The notes: generated from the sequence alone by a model not told the origin. 10,116 nt of DNA from Gemmatimonadales bacterium (GCA_013813675.1 JACCRH010000231.1:1-10116); one strand, 5' to 3'; numbered from the stretch's first letter, positions 1 to 6,280 are shown. Program-made: numbers and translations.

Positions 1-1
1 C

Positions 2-274
2 TGGCTGCGCCATATCCCCAGCAGCAACCGGTTCGGAGGACTCTTCCTCCGGAGTGGAATGGCCCAGTCGGAGGGATACATCTCCGGCGCTCTCCGCGCG
101 GACCTGGTGGGCCAGGAGGGGGTCGCCCTCACCGATCTCCGGCCGGCGGGTACGGCGACGATCGCCGGCGAGCGGGTGGACGTGGTCACCGAAGGCGAGT
201 ACGTGAGTCAGGGCAGCGCCGTGCGGGTGATCAGGAGTGAAGGCTACCGCCACGTAGTGCAGGGAATAGCCTAG
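2..274 (+). CDS. nfeD: NfeD-like protein, C-terminal OB-fold part (5' truncated)
   Basis: The reading frame is open from base 2, so this is the 3' end of a gene starting outside the window; 90 residues are visible before the TAG at 272-274. The visible part matches the soluble C-terminal OB-fold of NfeD proteins: a linker (NRFGGLFLRSG), then GYISG, the diagnostic VGQEGVALTDLRPAGTA stretch, then GERVDVVTEGEYV and a final beta strand (SAVRVIRSEG). NfeD proteins are membrane proteins encoded next to flotillin/stomatin-type genes and are thought to work with them in membrane microdomains; long forms also carry a ClpP-like serine protease domain. Whether this one is long or short cannot be seen. 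Its neighbour floA lies about 105 bp downstream on the same strand, the classic pairing. The ATG at 59 is internal to the domain and is not the start. Confidence 0.9.
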   Translation, partial: WLRHIPSSNRFGGLFLRSGMAQSEGYISGALRADLVGQEGVALTDLRPAGTATIAGERVDVVTEGEYVSQGSAVRVIRSEGYRHVVQGIA

Positions 275-275
275 C

Positions 276-359
276 AGAATCCTCTTGTCACCCTGAACGA
301 AGTGAAGGGAAGAGACGCCGACGCATGGCCCCTTCGCTTCGCTCAGGGTGACAGATTCT
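276..359. repeat. Imperfect palindromic intergenic repeat (long hairpin)
   Basis: Two 24-base arms, 286-309 and 330-353, are inverted copies of each other with 22 of 24 positions paired and a 20-base spacer. One arm reads TGTCACCCTGA followed by a CGAAG-GAAGGG core; the other contains CTTCGCTTCGCTCAGGG. A further outer pair, AGAATC at 276-281 and GATTCT at 354-359, extends the stem after a short bulge. The element begins one base after the nfeD stop and ends 20 bases before the floA start, filling most of the gap. I recall very similar CCCTGAGCGAAGCGAAGGG-type sequences as intergenic repeats in many bacterial genomes, so this is probably a REP-like dispersed element and not a gene-specific operator; that recollection could not be tested here. 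It has no T-run and is not a canonical intrinsic terminator. Confidence 0.75.
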
Positions 360-369
360 CTCATCAACC

Positions 370-374
370 AGGGG
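370..374 (+). promoter_or_regulatory. Ribosome binding site deciding the floA start
   Basis: AGGGG lies 5 bases before the GTG at 380. It supports that codon over the GTG at 302, which falls inside the palindromic repeat arm and would add 26 residues unlike any FloA. Confidence 0.6.
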
Positions 375-379
375 ACTCC

Positions 380-1378
380 GTGGACGACTCGATGGTCAGT
401 CTGGGTATGGTGCTGGCGCTGGTGTTCATCGGCGTCATCGCGTTCGTGATCTTTTTCCAGTTCATTCCGTTCGGGCTCTGGCTTACGGCCCTCTTCTCCG
501 GGGTCCGGGTCTCCTTTCTCACCCTCTTCGGGATGCGCTTCCGGCGGGTGGATCCCCGGGCCATCGTGCTCCCCCTGATCAGCGGGCACAAGGCGGGCAT
601 CAAGCTCGACGTCAACGAGCTGGAGGGGCATTTCCTGGCCGGCGGCAACGTGAACCGGGTGGTCAACGCCCTCATCTCAGCGGACAAGGCCGGGATCGCT
701 CTCGCCTACAAGCAGGCGACGGCGATCGACCTGGCGGGCCGCGACGTGTTCGAGGCGGTGCAGGTGAGTGTCAATCCGAAGGTCATCACCACGCCCAAGG
801 TGGCGGCGATGGCCAAGGACGGCATCCAGCTCCTGGCGCTGGCCCGGATCACGGTGCGCGCCAACATCAACCGGCTGGTGGGCGGTGCGGGCGAGGAGAC
901 CATCCTGGCCCGGGTGGGCGAGGGGATCGTGAGCACGATCGGGTCGGCCGAGTCCCACAAGAAGGTGCTGGAGAACCCCGACTTGATCTCCAAGACCGTG
1001 CTCGCGAAGGGGCTCGACGCCGGAACCGCATTCGAGATCCTCTCGATCGACATCGCCGACGTGGACGTGGGCAAGAACATCGGCGCCGAGCTCCAGACCG
1101 ACCAGGCCGAGGCCGACAAGCGGATCGCGCAGGCGAAGGCCGAAGAGCGCCGGGCCCTGGCGGTGGCGATGGAGCAGGAGTACAAGGCGGAGGCACAGAA
1201 GCAGCGCGCCTTCGTCATCGCCGCGGAGGCGCAGATCCCGCTGGCGATGGCCGAGGCATTTCGGAACGGCAACCTCGGGGTCATGGACTATCAGCGGTAC
1301 CGGAACATCCAAGCGGATACCACGATGCGAGAGGCGATCGCGGGGCAGGGCGACTCGACTCCAACGCCGGGAGTGTAG
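380..1378 (+). CDS. floA: Flotillin-like protein FloA
   Basis: FloA scaffolds flotillin-type membrane microdomains at the inner face of the cytoplasmic membrane. From the GTG at 380 the product is 332 residues, essentially the length of Bacillus subtilis FloA (331). Visible order: a hydrophobic membrane-inserting hairpin at about 9-50 (LALVFIGVIAFVIFFQFIPF then LFSGVRVSFLTLFGMRFRR); the SPFH-like region with HKAGIKLDVNELEGHFLAGG, DLAGRDVFEAVQVSVNPKVI and ARITVRANINRLVGGAGEET; GEGIVSTIGSAESHKKVLEN; FEILSIDIADVDVGKNIGA; then an EA-rich coiled coil (QTDQAEADKRIAQAKAEERR) and the conserved tail GNLGVMDYQRYRNIQADT. These stretches are near-identical to characterised FloA. It follows nfeD and is followed 2 bp after its stop by a small membrane protein, so the three are probably co-transcribed. 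An upstream in-frame GTG at 302 is rejected because it lies in a repeat arm. Sure of the family and fairly sure of the start; ATG 392 is the other option. Confidence 0.96.
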   Translation: MDDSMVSLGMVLALVFIGVIAFVIFFQFIPFGLWLTALFSGVRVSFLTLFGMRFRRVDPRAIVLPLISGHKAGIKLDVNELEGHFLAGGNVNRVVNALISADKAGIALAYKQATAIDLAGRDVFEAVQVSVNPKVITTPKVAAMAKDGIQLLALARITVRANINRLVGGAGEETILARVGEGIVSTIGSAESHKKVLENPDLISKTVLAKGLDAGTAFEILSIDIADVDVGKNIGAELQTDQAEADKRIAQAKAEERRALAVAMEQEYKAEAQKQRAFVIAAEAQIPLAMAEAFRNGNLGVMDYQRYRNIQADTTMREAIAGQGDSTPTPGV

Positions 1379-1380
1379 CG

Positions 1381-1977
1381 GTGGATTTCGGCGGCCTGGT
1401 GGTGATGGGGATCGTGTGGCTGCTCTTCAGTCTGCTCGGGCGCACGCGAGGCGAATCGGGGACCCGCCCGCGCACCGGATCGCAGGTGCCGCAGCCCCGC
1501 ACGTCCCCGCCGCCGGCGCGCGAGCCGTCGCAGGGGGACGCGACCCAGCGCGAGGGGAGCCGGTTGGAGCAGTTCCTGCGGGAGCTCGAGCGGAACCTCG
1601 ATCCTGCCGCCGGAGGACAGCAACGAACGCCGGCTAGGCTTCCGGTACGTCCGCTTCCCGATGACGAAGACGCCGAGGAGCGCGGCTCCCTCGAGGTGCC
1701 GGAGCGGGTGGTGAGCCTGGAGGCGGAGGTCAGGCGCGCCCCACGAGCCGAGTACGACCAGGACTCGGGCGCCGAAGAGCTGGTGCGCCGTCGGATCGCG
1801 GCGGCGGAGGCACGGAGCGGGCCCCTCAGGAAGACCGACCACAAGGCCTTCGACGCGCGGATCCGGCAGGAGCCGGCCGACCACACGGCGGTCCGCCGCT
1901 ACACGCCGGCCCAGCTTCGCGGTGCGATCGTGTGGCGGGAGATTCTAGGTCCGCCGGTATCCGAGCGGGACGCTTAG
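1381..1977 (+). CDS. Small membrane-anchored, mostly disordered protein of unknown function (FloA neighbour)
   Basis: I recognise no characterised family. The GTG at 1381 follows the floA stop by 2 bp, with GGGAG at 1369-1373 as a plausible ribosome binding site inside the end of floA, so translation is likely coupled. The 198 residues start with one hydrophobic segment at about 4-20 (GLVVMGIVWLLFSLLG), probably a membrane anchor with the rest cytoplasmic. A long low-complexity charged stretch follows, rich in R, E, P, A and Q and with no obvious fold (about 21-160). It ends in a short ordered-looking tail, YTPAQLRGAIVWREILGPP, near the C-terminus. I recall similar tails (A-I-V/I-x-x-E-I-L-G-P-P) closing otherwise disordered small proteins in several phyla, which would fit a docking motif; that is from memory and unverified. 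Position suggests a role with the NfeD/FloA microdomain. A true gene is supported by its spacing and the anchor-plus-tail architecture. Confidence 0.8.
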   Translation: MDFGGLVVMGIVWLLFSLLGRTRGESGTRPRTGSQVPQPRTSPPPAREPSQGDATQREGSRLEQFLRELERNLDPAAGGQQRTPARLPVRPLPDDEDAEERGSLEVPERVVSLEAEVRRAPRAEYDQDSGAEELVRRRIAAAEARSGPLRKTDHKAFDARIRQEPADHTAVRRYTPAQLRGAIVWREILGPPVSERDA

Positions 1978-1978
1978 A

Positions 1979-2554
1979 TCAGCGTGGGGCAGTCGCCCTG
2001 GCGCCACCAAACTTCCCCCGATATAGCTCCATCGCCCGCTCCACCGCGTCCCTCGCCGCGCCGGCCCCCTCGAATCCCCTGGTCTCCGTGCGAGTCCCTT
2101 CGAGATCCTTGTAGACCTGGAAGAAATGCTCGATCTCCTTGAGGTAGTGTTTGGGGATGTCTCCCAGGTCGCTCAGCCCCTCCGAGTAGGGATCGCCGGT
2201 CGGAACCGCCAGCACCTTCTCGTCCGCGACACCGCGGTCCACCAGGTGAAAGAGACCGATGGGGCGCGCGTCCACCAGGCAGCCGGTGAAGACGGGAATG
2301 GTCATGAGGACCAGTACGTCCAGGGGGTCGCCGTCCTCCCCGAGGGTGCGGGGTAGAAAGCCATAGTCGCCGGGATAGTGGACGGCGCTGTGGAGCACCC
2401 GGTCGAGACGATAGATGCCGAGCTCCTTGTCGAGCTCGTATTTGTTCCGCTCGTTGGTCGGGATCTCGATGACCGCGGTGAGCTCGTGGGGCGGCCGGCG
2501 GCCGGTGGGGATGTCGTGCCACGGATGAAGACCGCGGGGTTGCTGGACAGCCAT
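1979..2554 (-). CDS. ppa: Inorganic pyrophosphatase, family I (soluble)
   Basis: This cytoplasmic enzyme hydrolyses pyrophosphate to two phosphates with Mg2+, pulling nucleic acid, protein and nucleotide-sugar synthesis forward. The product is 191 residues from the ATG at 2554. The family signature DGDPLDV is at 74-80 and YPGDYGFLP at 60-68. By alignment from memory with the E. coli enzyme, every active-site residue is present: E30, K38, E40, R52, Y64, D74, D76, D79, D106, D111, K113, Y148 and K149. The C-terminus (HFFQVYKDLEG, then GFEGAGAA) is also typical. The frame stays open for 18 codons upstream to 2608, but that extension is unlike the family, and GGAG lies 8 bases before 2554. The N-terminus MAVQQPRGLHPWHDIPTG is slightly longer than in E. 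coli. Its stop is one base from the stop of the convergent plus-strand gene; upstream it diverges from tRNA-Leu over 85 bp. Confidence 0.96.
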   Translation of the reverse strand: MAVQQPRGLHPWHDIPTGRRPPHELTAVIEIPTNERNKYELDKELGIYRLDRVLHSAVHYPGDYGFLPRTLGEDGDPLDVLVLMTIPVFTGCLVDARPIGLFHLVDRGVADEKVLAVPTGDPYSEGLSDLGDIPKHYLKEIEHFFQVYKDLEGTRTETRGFEGAGAARDAVERAMELYRGKFGGARATAPR

Positions 2555-2623
2555 GCACGGGGCTCCGACGGCGGGGAAGGGGAATCTAGCCCGGTGTCGG
2601 GTGGCCACGCAGGCGGCGCGCGG

Positions 2624-2631
2624 TATATCTT
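2624..2631 (+). promoter_or_regulatory. Candidate -10 element of the tRNA-Leu promoter
   Basis: TATATCTT ends 8 bases before the first base of the tRNA, in an otherwise GC-rich 85-bp divergent gap. Its position fits a -10 box with transcription starting just ahead of the tRNA. No convincing -35 hexamer is visible 16-18 bases upstream (GGCCAC there). The same TATCTT hexamer lies upstream of the GT4 gene at 6281-6286. Confidence 0.35.
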
Positions 2632-2639
2632 ACTCGCGC

Positions 2640-2722
2640 GCCCGAGTGGCGGAACGGCAGACGCAGCGGACTCAAAATCCGCCGGGGGCAACCCCGTGCG
2701 AGTTCGAATCTCGCCTCGGGCA
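2640..2722 (+). tRNA. tRNA-Leu (anticodon CAA)
   Basis: An 83-base class II tRNA is visible by eye. The acceptor stem GCCCGAG (2640-2646) pairs with CTCGGGC (2715-2721), followed by discriminator A at 2722, the leucine identity base. The anticodon stem GCGGA/TCCGC encloses the loop CTCAAAA, giving anticodon CAA at 2673-2675, which reads UUG. The long variable arm (GGGG, CAA loop, CCCC) is expected for leucine. The T stem GCGAG/CTCGC encloses TTCGAAT. The 3' CCA is not encoded; TTTT follows directly. It is a single tRNA, not part of a cluster. Confidence 0.97.
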
Positions 2723-2744
2723 TTTTCAAGTCTCCGCACGACGC

Positions 2745-2858
2745 TCATCGCTCGGCCCGGCCATCGAAGTTACGGATCATCCACACGTCGCCCCGCGGCC
2801 GGCTCTCCACTTTGACGGCTCGGCAGCTGGGGCGTGGGTTACGCCAGCGGTTGATCAT
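2745..2858 (-). CDS. Possible 37-residue small ORF overlapping the GT-C gene end
   Basis: The ATG at 2858 overlaps the TGA of the upstream glycosyltransferase gene in an ATGA arrangement (2858-2855), the usual sign of coupled reinitiation, and the frame runs 37 codons to the TGA at 2747-2745. The product is short and basic (starts MINRWRNPRP, ends MIRNFDGRAER), with no signal peptide, membrane segment or recognisable motif. About 30 of 37 codons end in G or C, which is what the neighbouring genes show but also not far from background. There is no properly spaced ribosome binding site: an AGGA abuts the ATG directly. It fills most of the 132-bp gap before the tRNA-Leu gene on the opposite strand. 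It may be a real coupled microprotein or chance. Confidence 0.25.
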   Translation of the reverse strand: MINRWRNPRPSCRAVKVESRPRGDVWMIRNFDGRAER

Positions 2859-4564
2859 TCCTGGGGCACGGCCACCCGCCGGTAGATCCGCGAGCCGCTG
2901 TCGGCTACCGCGTAGATGAGCTTCCAACGCTCGGGAAAGGCTTGCACGACCGGGATGGAGTACCTCCGAGCAACCTCACCCAGCTCGTACGCGAGCAGGT
3001 TGTCGATGATCAGGTAATCGGCCGGTACCGCGTCCAGCAGGCGCTGCGCCGTGCGCGGGTCGTGCTCCCAGGGCGGCTGGACCGTCTTGAGCTGGGTTTT
3101 CAGATAGGCCCAATGCGGCGTGCTAGTCGCGATGATTTCCCCCGGTGTGGCGTGATGACGCAGCCAGGCGAGCGCCTCGTCATGCAGCCGCCACTGGCGA
3201 TTGTAGGCCAAGAGCGGGTAGGTCCGCCGCCGGCCATCGCTGTCGACCCAGGTAGCGGGATAGTAGAGCATCCGGAAGCTCTTGCGGAGCGTATGGATCT
3301 CCTGGGCGAGAATGACCGCGACGACCGCGGTGACGGCCAGGCGACCGATCGGCCGCCTCCATCCCGCTACCCGTGCGAGGCGGTGCCACACCCAGCTGAC
3401 CAATGCGAGAAGCGCGATGGCAGAAAACGGAGCGAATGACGCGGCATAGCGCTTCAGGCTGCCCGGGTAGGGCGCGATGACGATCAGCGCGATCGACATC
3501 GCCAGGTAGCTGGGGATAAGCCAGCGGCGGCGCGAGCCCAGGAGAACGAGTCCGCCGAGAATGAGCGTCGTCAATGAGATGAGGGCGGCGGCGCCAGTCC
3601 AGCGCGGAAACAACTCCCGGCCCAGCATTCGATTCAGCTTCGCGGCCTCGCCCACCCACCAGTTCCGGTCAATACTGATCGACTCTCCCCACGCAATCGC
3701 GAGCTCGCTGAGATTGGAACCGACCCGCGCGAGAAGATTACGTGCCGAGGCTCGTCCGGCTTCGGGTCTCAACGGCTCGATCAACCAGAAGTTCTCTCCG
3801 TAGGTGACGTTGTACATCATGTACGCGGCGCGCTGGTAGGGATACGCGGGCTCCACGTATTCCGGCCCCCCTTGCACCGCGGCAACGTAGCCCTGCCAGG
3901 CGCCCACCCCGAGGAGCGCAACCGCCATTCTCAGCGCGGCCTGGCGGTACTGGCGCCGGAAGAGGCTTTCGGCGACCCAGAGCCCAAGGAGCACGATCCC
4001 CACCGTGCGGAGATAGAAGCCCAGGAGGGCCAGAAGTCCCGAGGCGACTGCTCGGTATCCGGGGGGATGGCGCCCTGCCGGCGAACCGGCGGTATCGTTC
4101 CGCCCCACGATCCCGACGAACAACACGGCGACCAGTCCGAAGGGGAGCTCTGCGATGAAGTAGTCCGCGTTGAAATTGGTTCGGAAGTGGAGGGCCACGA
4201 TCAGAGCGACCAGGAACGCGAGGCCGGTCGCCAGGTAGGCCGAAGCCGTCCAGAACACCGCGAGCACGTACGCCGTGAACAACAGGAAATAGGACCACCG
4301 GAGCGCGGGTCCGATGATATCCGGATCAGCAGTCCCCAACACGAGCTGGTGAGCCGCGGCGACGGCCGGGAGGAGAGGTGGATACTGGATCTCGTGGATC
4401 TCACCCGGTTCGCTGAGGATCCGGTAGCCCTTCCCTTGAGCGAGGGAGGTTCCCAAGGTGTAGTAGATCCCAGCGTCGAAGCGGAGATCCACCGGGCCCT
4501 CCAGCCTCGGAATCCGGAGCGCCAGGCACAACACAGCGAGCGCGGCGAAGCCGAGCCACTTCAT
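2855..4564 (-). CDS. GT-C fold membrane glycosyltransferase (PMT/ArnT-like, GT39-related)
   Basis: This is a polytopic cytoplasmic-membrane protein likely to transfer a sugar from a polyprenyl-phosphate donor on the outer face; donor and acceptor are unknown. From the ATG at 4564 it has 569 residues. After the first membrane segment (about 3-16) comes the first external loop with the acidic position expected for GT-C enzymes, LRFDAGIYYTLG (D30), then QYPPLLPAVAA at 60-70, the usual second landmark. Roughly ten further hydrophobic segments follow, including LFTAYVLAVFW, LAFLVALIVAL and SIALIVIAP. From about residue 430 there is a soluble, probably extracytoplasmic domain (ALAWLRHHATPGEIIATSTP, then ADYLIIDNLLAYELG), as in ArnT-type proteins. 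It starts 5 bp after the stop of the other minus-strand GT-C gene with no Shine-Dalgarno, so it depends on coupled translation. The frame is open far upstream, but that part overlaps the neighbouring gene and reads as non-protein-like. Confidence 0.85.
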   Translation of the reverse strand: MKWLGFAALAVLCLALRIPRLEGPVDLRFDAGIYYTLGTSLAQGKGYRILSEPGEIHEIQYPPLLPAVAAAHQLVLGTADPDIIGPALRWSYFLLFTAYVLAVFWTASAYLATGLAFLVALIVALHFRTNFNADYFIAELPFGLVAVLFVGIVGRNDTAGSPAGRHPPGYRAVASGLLALLGFYLRTVGIVLLGLWVAESLFRRQYRQAALRMAVALLGVGAWQGYVAAVQGGPEYVEPAYPYQRAAYMMYNVTYGENFWLIEPLRPEAGRASARNLLARVGSNLSELAIAWGESISIDRNWWVGEAAKLNRMLGRELFPRWTGAAALISLTTLILGGLVLLGSRRRWLIPSYLAMSIALIVIAPYPGSLKRYAASFAPFSAIALLALVSWVWHRLARVAGWRRPIGRLAVTAVVAVILAQEIHTLRKSFRMLYYPATWVDSDGRRRTYPLLAYNRQWRLHDEALAWLRHHATPGEIIATSTPHWAYLKTQLKTVQPPWEHDPRTAQRLLDAVPADYLIIDNLLAYELGEVARRYSIPVVQAFPERWKLIYAVADSGSRIYRRVAVPQE

Positions 4565-4569
4565 GGAGG

Positions 4570-6144
4570 TCAGGGGGATGCTCTCCCCTCGAAATACAGC
4601 ACGCGGGCGTTCAGCAGCTGAAAGCCGCCGGCCGGTGTGGCGTGATTCTCCAACCAGCCCTCCTCGGGTGCCGGCGCGCCCGAGTGAATGACGACCAACG
4701 CCACTCGCCCGCGTCCGTGCAGCAGGCGGACGATGTCCTCCGGCACTCGGCGGCCGCCGAGCTGCTCGATCCATGCGGCGACTTGGGTCTGGGGGGTGAG
4801 ATACCGCGCGATGCCGACGACGCCGGATGGAATCGAGTGGACGACCACCAGATCCGATGGGCCGGCCCACTCGGCGACCCTGACGGCCACCTGGCGGTAC
4901 ACGTCCCAGGACCTGGTGCCATTGAGCCAGACCACCCGAATGCCGGGCAGCCAGGACAGCACCACCAGGGCCAGGAAGGTGGCATTGAGCGCCGGGCCGA
5001 GGCGGTTCATGGCCATCCCGGCCAAGAGCATCGCAGCAGGCAGGCCGGTGAGCGCGTAGCGGGGAACCAGCGAAGTGTGGGTGCCCCGCAGGAGATCAAA
5101 AGTGAGCGGACCGGCGCAGGCGAAGAGCAGCCAGAACCAGACCAGCCGGCGACCGCGGCTCAGAACCGAGCGGGGGGCCCTGGTAGCCACCACCAGAATG
5201 AGGACGAGAAAGAGTCCGACTCCGATCCGCTCCACCCACAGGTCTCCACCCCACGGGCCGCGGCCGGACAAGAGCCTCCAGGCGAGAGTGAACGGGGCGG
5301 TGAGCGCCTGTCCCAGGGAGAGCGGGCCGTCCAGCCAGCTTCCGGTGATCCGCCAACGACCGAGACTAGCGGGAACCTGTAGGTACCATGGCAGCACCAG
5401 CAGCCCGGTCCCGACCGCCGCCGCGAGGAGCCAGCGACGGGGGAATCGGCCAGGATACAGCCAGAGCCACATCAGGCAGGCAGCCCACACGAAGGCGAAG
5501 AAGTAGTGGGTCAGCAGGCCGGCCGCGCCCGTGAGGGTCCAGAGTGGCAGCGCCATCGGCCTCACACCCCGATCGTGTAGCCGAAGGCTGAGCCATGCGG
5601 TGGCGAGGACGAGGAACCAGAGCAGCGAGTACATCCGCCCCTCAACCGAGTAGTACAGACTCGCAGGAGCGAGGGTGAAGAGCAGACAGGCGGCGACGGC
5701 GACACGCCGTCCGCCGAGGCGCCGACCTACCAGATACAGGAGAGGGAAGGCGGCCAGCGCCCACATCACCGAGAACAGTCGCAGCGCCAGGTCCGTCGTC
5801 CCGAAGGCACGGGTCCAGCCGTAAAGCAGCAGGTAATACAGCGGGGGACTGGTGTCGGAGAGCAGGACCGCTCGGACCACCCGGGCCGCGGGGCCCGGTG
5901 GATGCTCGTGCTCGAGATAGCGGCCCCAGGTGGTCGCGCTCACGGCCTCGGGAGACTCGACGAAGTCGCCCAGCACTGGCACGGCCTCCGCGGCCGGATG
6001 CTCCAGGCTGTGCCCGGTGGCCATGGCCAGGGAGAAGAACTCGTCCGCCCACAGCCCATGCCGGCTGGCCAGCGTGATCCGGAGGAGCGCGGCGACCCCG
6101 AAGAGGAGAACGATCGACAGAATCTGCCTGCGACGAGCCTTCAC
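4570..6144 (-). CDS. GT-C fold membrane glycosyltransferase (PMT/GT39-like)
   Basis: This is a predicted membrane sugar transferase using a lipid-linked donor at the outer face. From the GTG at 6144 it has 524 residues. Landmarks: basic N-terminus (VKARRRQ), membrane segment about 8-24, then WADEFFSLA with the D34-E35 acidic pair; a long, charged external loop of about 55 residues; then SDTSPPLYYLLLYGW (96-110); RLFSVMWALAAFPLLYLVGR; and SVEGRMYSLLWF, the EaRmYsl motif of this group. About ten membrane segments follow and then a C-terminal soluble part (VAEWAGPSDLVVVHSIPSG). An ATG at 6264 would add 40 residues that are proline- and threonine-rich and unlike a membrane-protein leader; GTG 6144 has AAGGA 8 bases upstream and a normal positive leader, so I prefer it. 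It is the first gene of a two-gene minus-strand unit, divergent from the GT4 gene. It is distinct in sequence from the downstream GT-C protein. Confidence 0.85.
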   Translation of the reverse strand: MKARRRQILSIVLLFGVAALLRITLASRHGLWADEFFSLAMATGHSLEHPAAEAVPVLGDFVESPEAVSATTWGRYLEHEHPPGPAARVVRAVLLSDTSPPLYYLLLYGWTRAFGTTDLALRLFSVMWALAAFPLLYLVGRRLGGRRVAVAACLLFTLAPASLYYSVEGRMYSLLWFLVLATAWLSLRLHDRGVRPMALPLWTLTGAAGLLTHYFFAFVWAACLMWLWLYPGRFPRRWLLAAAVGTGLLVLPWYLQVPASLGRWRITGSWLDGPLSLGQALTAPFTLAWRLLSGRGPWGGDLWVERIGVGLFLVLILVVATRAPRSVLSRGRRLVWFWLLFACAGPLTFDLLRGTHTSLVPRYALTGLPAAMLLAGMAMNRLGPALNATFLALVVLSWLPGIRVVWLNGTRSWDVYRQVAVRVAEWAGPSDLVVVHSIPSGVVGIARYLTPQTQVAAWIEQLGGRRVPEDIVRLLHGRGRVALVVIHSGAPAPEEGWLENHATPAGGFQLLNARVLYFEGRASP

Positions 6145-6152
6145 ATCGGCAT

Positions 6153-6157
6153 TCCTT
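6153..6157 (-). promoter_or_regulatory. Ribosome binding site supporting the GTG start at 6144
   Basis: On the minus strand AAGGA lies 8 bases before the GTG at 6144. The competing ATG at 6264 has only a weak GGCGGGA nearby. This favours the shorter, 524-residue glycosyltransferase. Confidence 0.5.
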
Positions 6158-6280
6158 CGAGTGAGGCCGGCCGCCGGGGCGCCGGTGAATACTGGAGTGG
6201 TAGTGTAGGCTAATTTCGTCGGTGTCCCTGGCCGCCAGAATCTAGTCAAGGAACGGCGCGCCATGGTCCCGCCGGCAGCT

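Noticed and set aside
364..1312. Several long minus-strand open frames opposite floA
   Set aside because: They are antisense shadows of a strongly conserved flotillin gene in high-GC DNA and read as arginine/serine/leucine-rich low-complexity sequence with no motif.
1281..1886. Two long minus-strand frames opposite the small FloA-neighbour gene
   Set aside because: The plus-strand frame has the better case: start 2 bp after floA, a membrane anchor and an ordered C-terminal tail. The antisense frames are serine/arginine-rich and would run into floA without a plausible start.
2555..2608. 18-residue upstream extension of the pyrophosphatase
   Set aside because: The extra residues do not resemble the family; ATG 2554 has GGAG at 8 bases and gives a normal-length enzyme.
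2640..2722. tRNA-Leu as an integration (att) site
   Set aside because: No integrase, no duplicated tRNA 3' end and no mobile genes are present in the window.
2302..2748. Minus-strand frame across tRNA-Leu (contains GEIRTRTGLPPADFESAA)
   Set aside because: This is the well-known spurious translation of the antisense strand of a tRNA-Leu gene, followed by an out-of-frame stretch of ppa.
2789..2834. Inverted repeat CGCCCC/GGGGCG as a terminator
   Set aside because: The loop is over 30 bases and no T-run follows on either strand.
4564..4870. Upstream extension of the GT-C protein that starts at 4564
   Set aside because: The open frame overlaps the coding sequence of the neighbouring GT-C gene, and the added residues are arginine/proline-rich shadow sequence; the membrane protein starts naturally at MKWLGFAALAV.
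3872..5506. Plus-strand frames of 120-250 codons opposite the two GT-C genes
   Set aside because: They are antisense shadows rich in charged and polar residues (complements of hydrophobic codons), with no recognisable domain.
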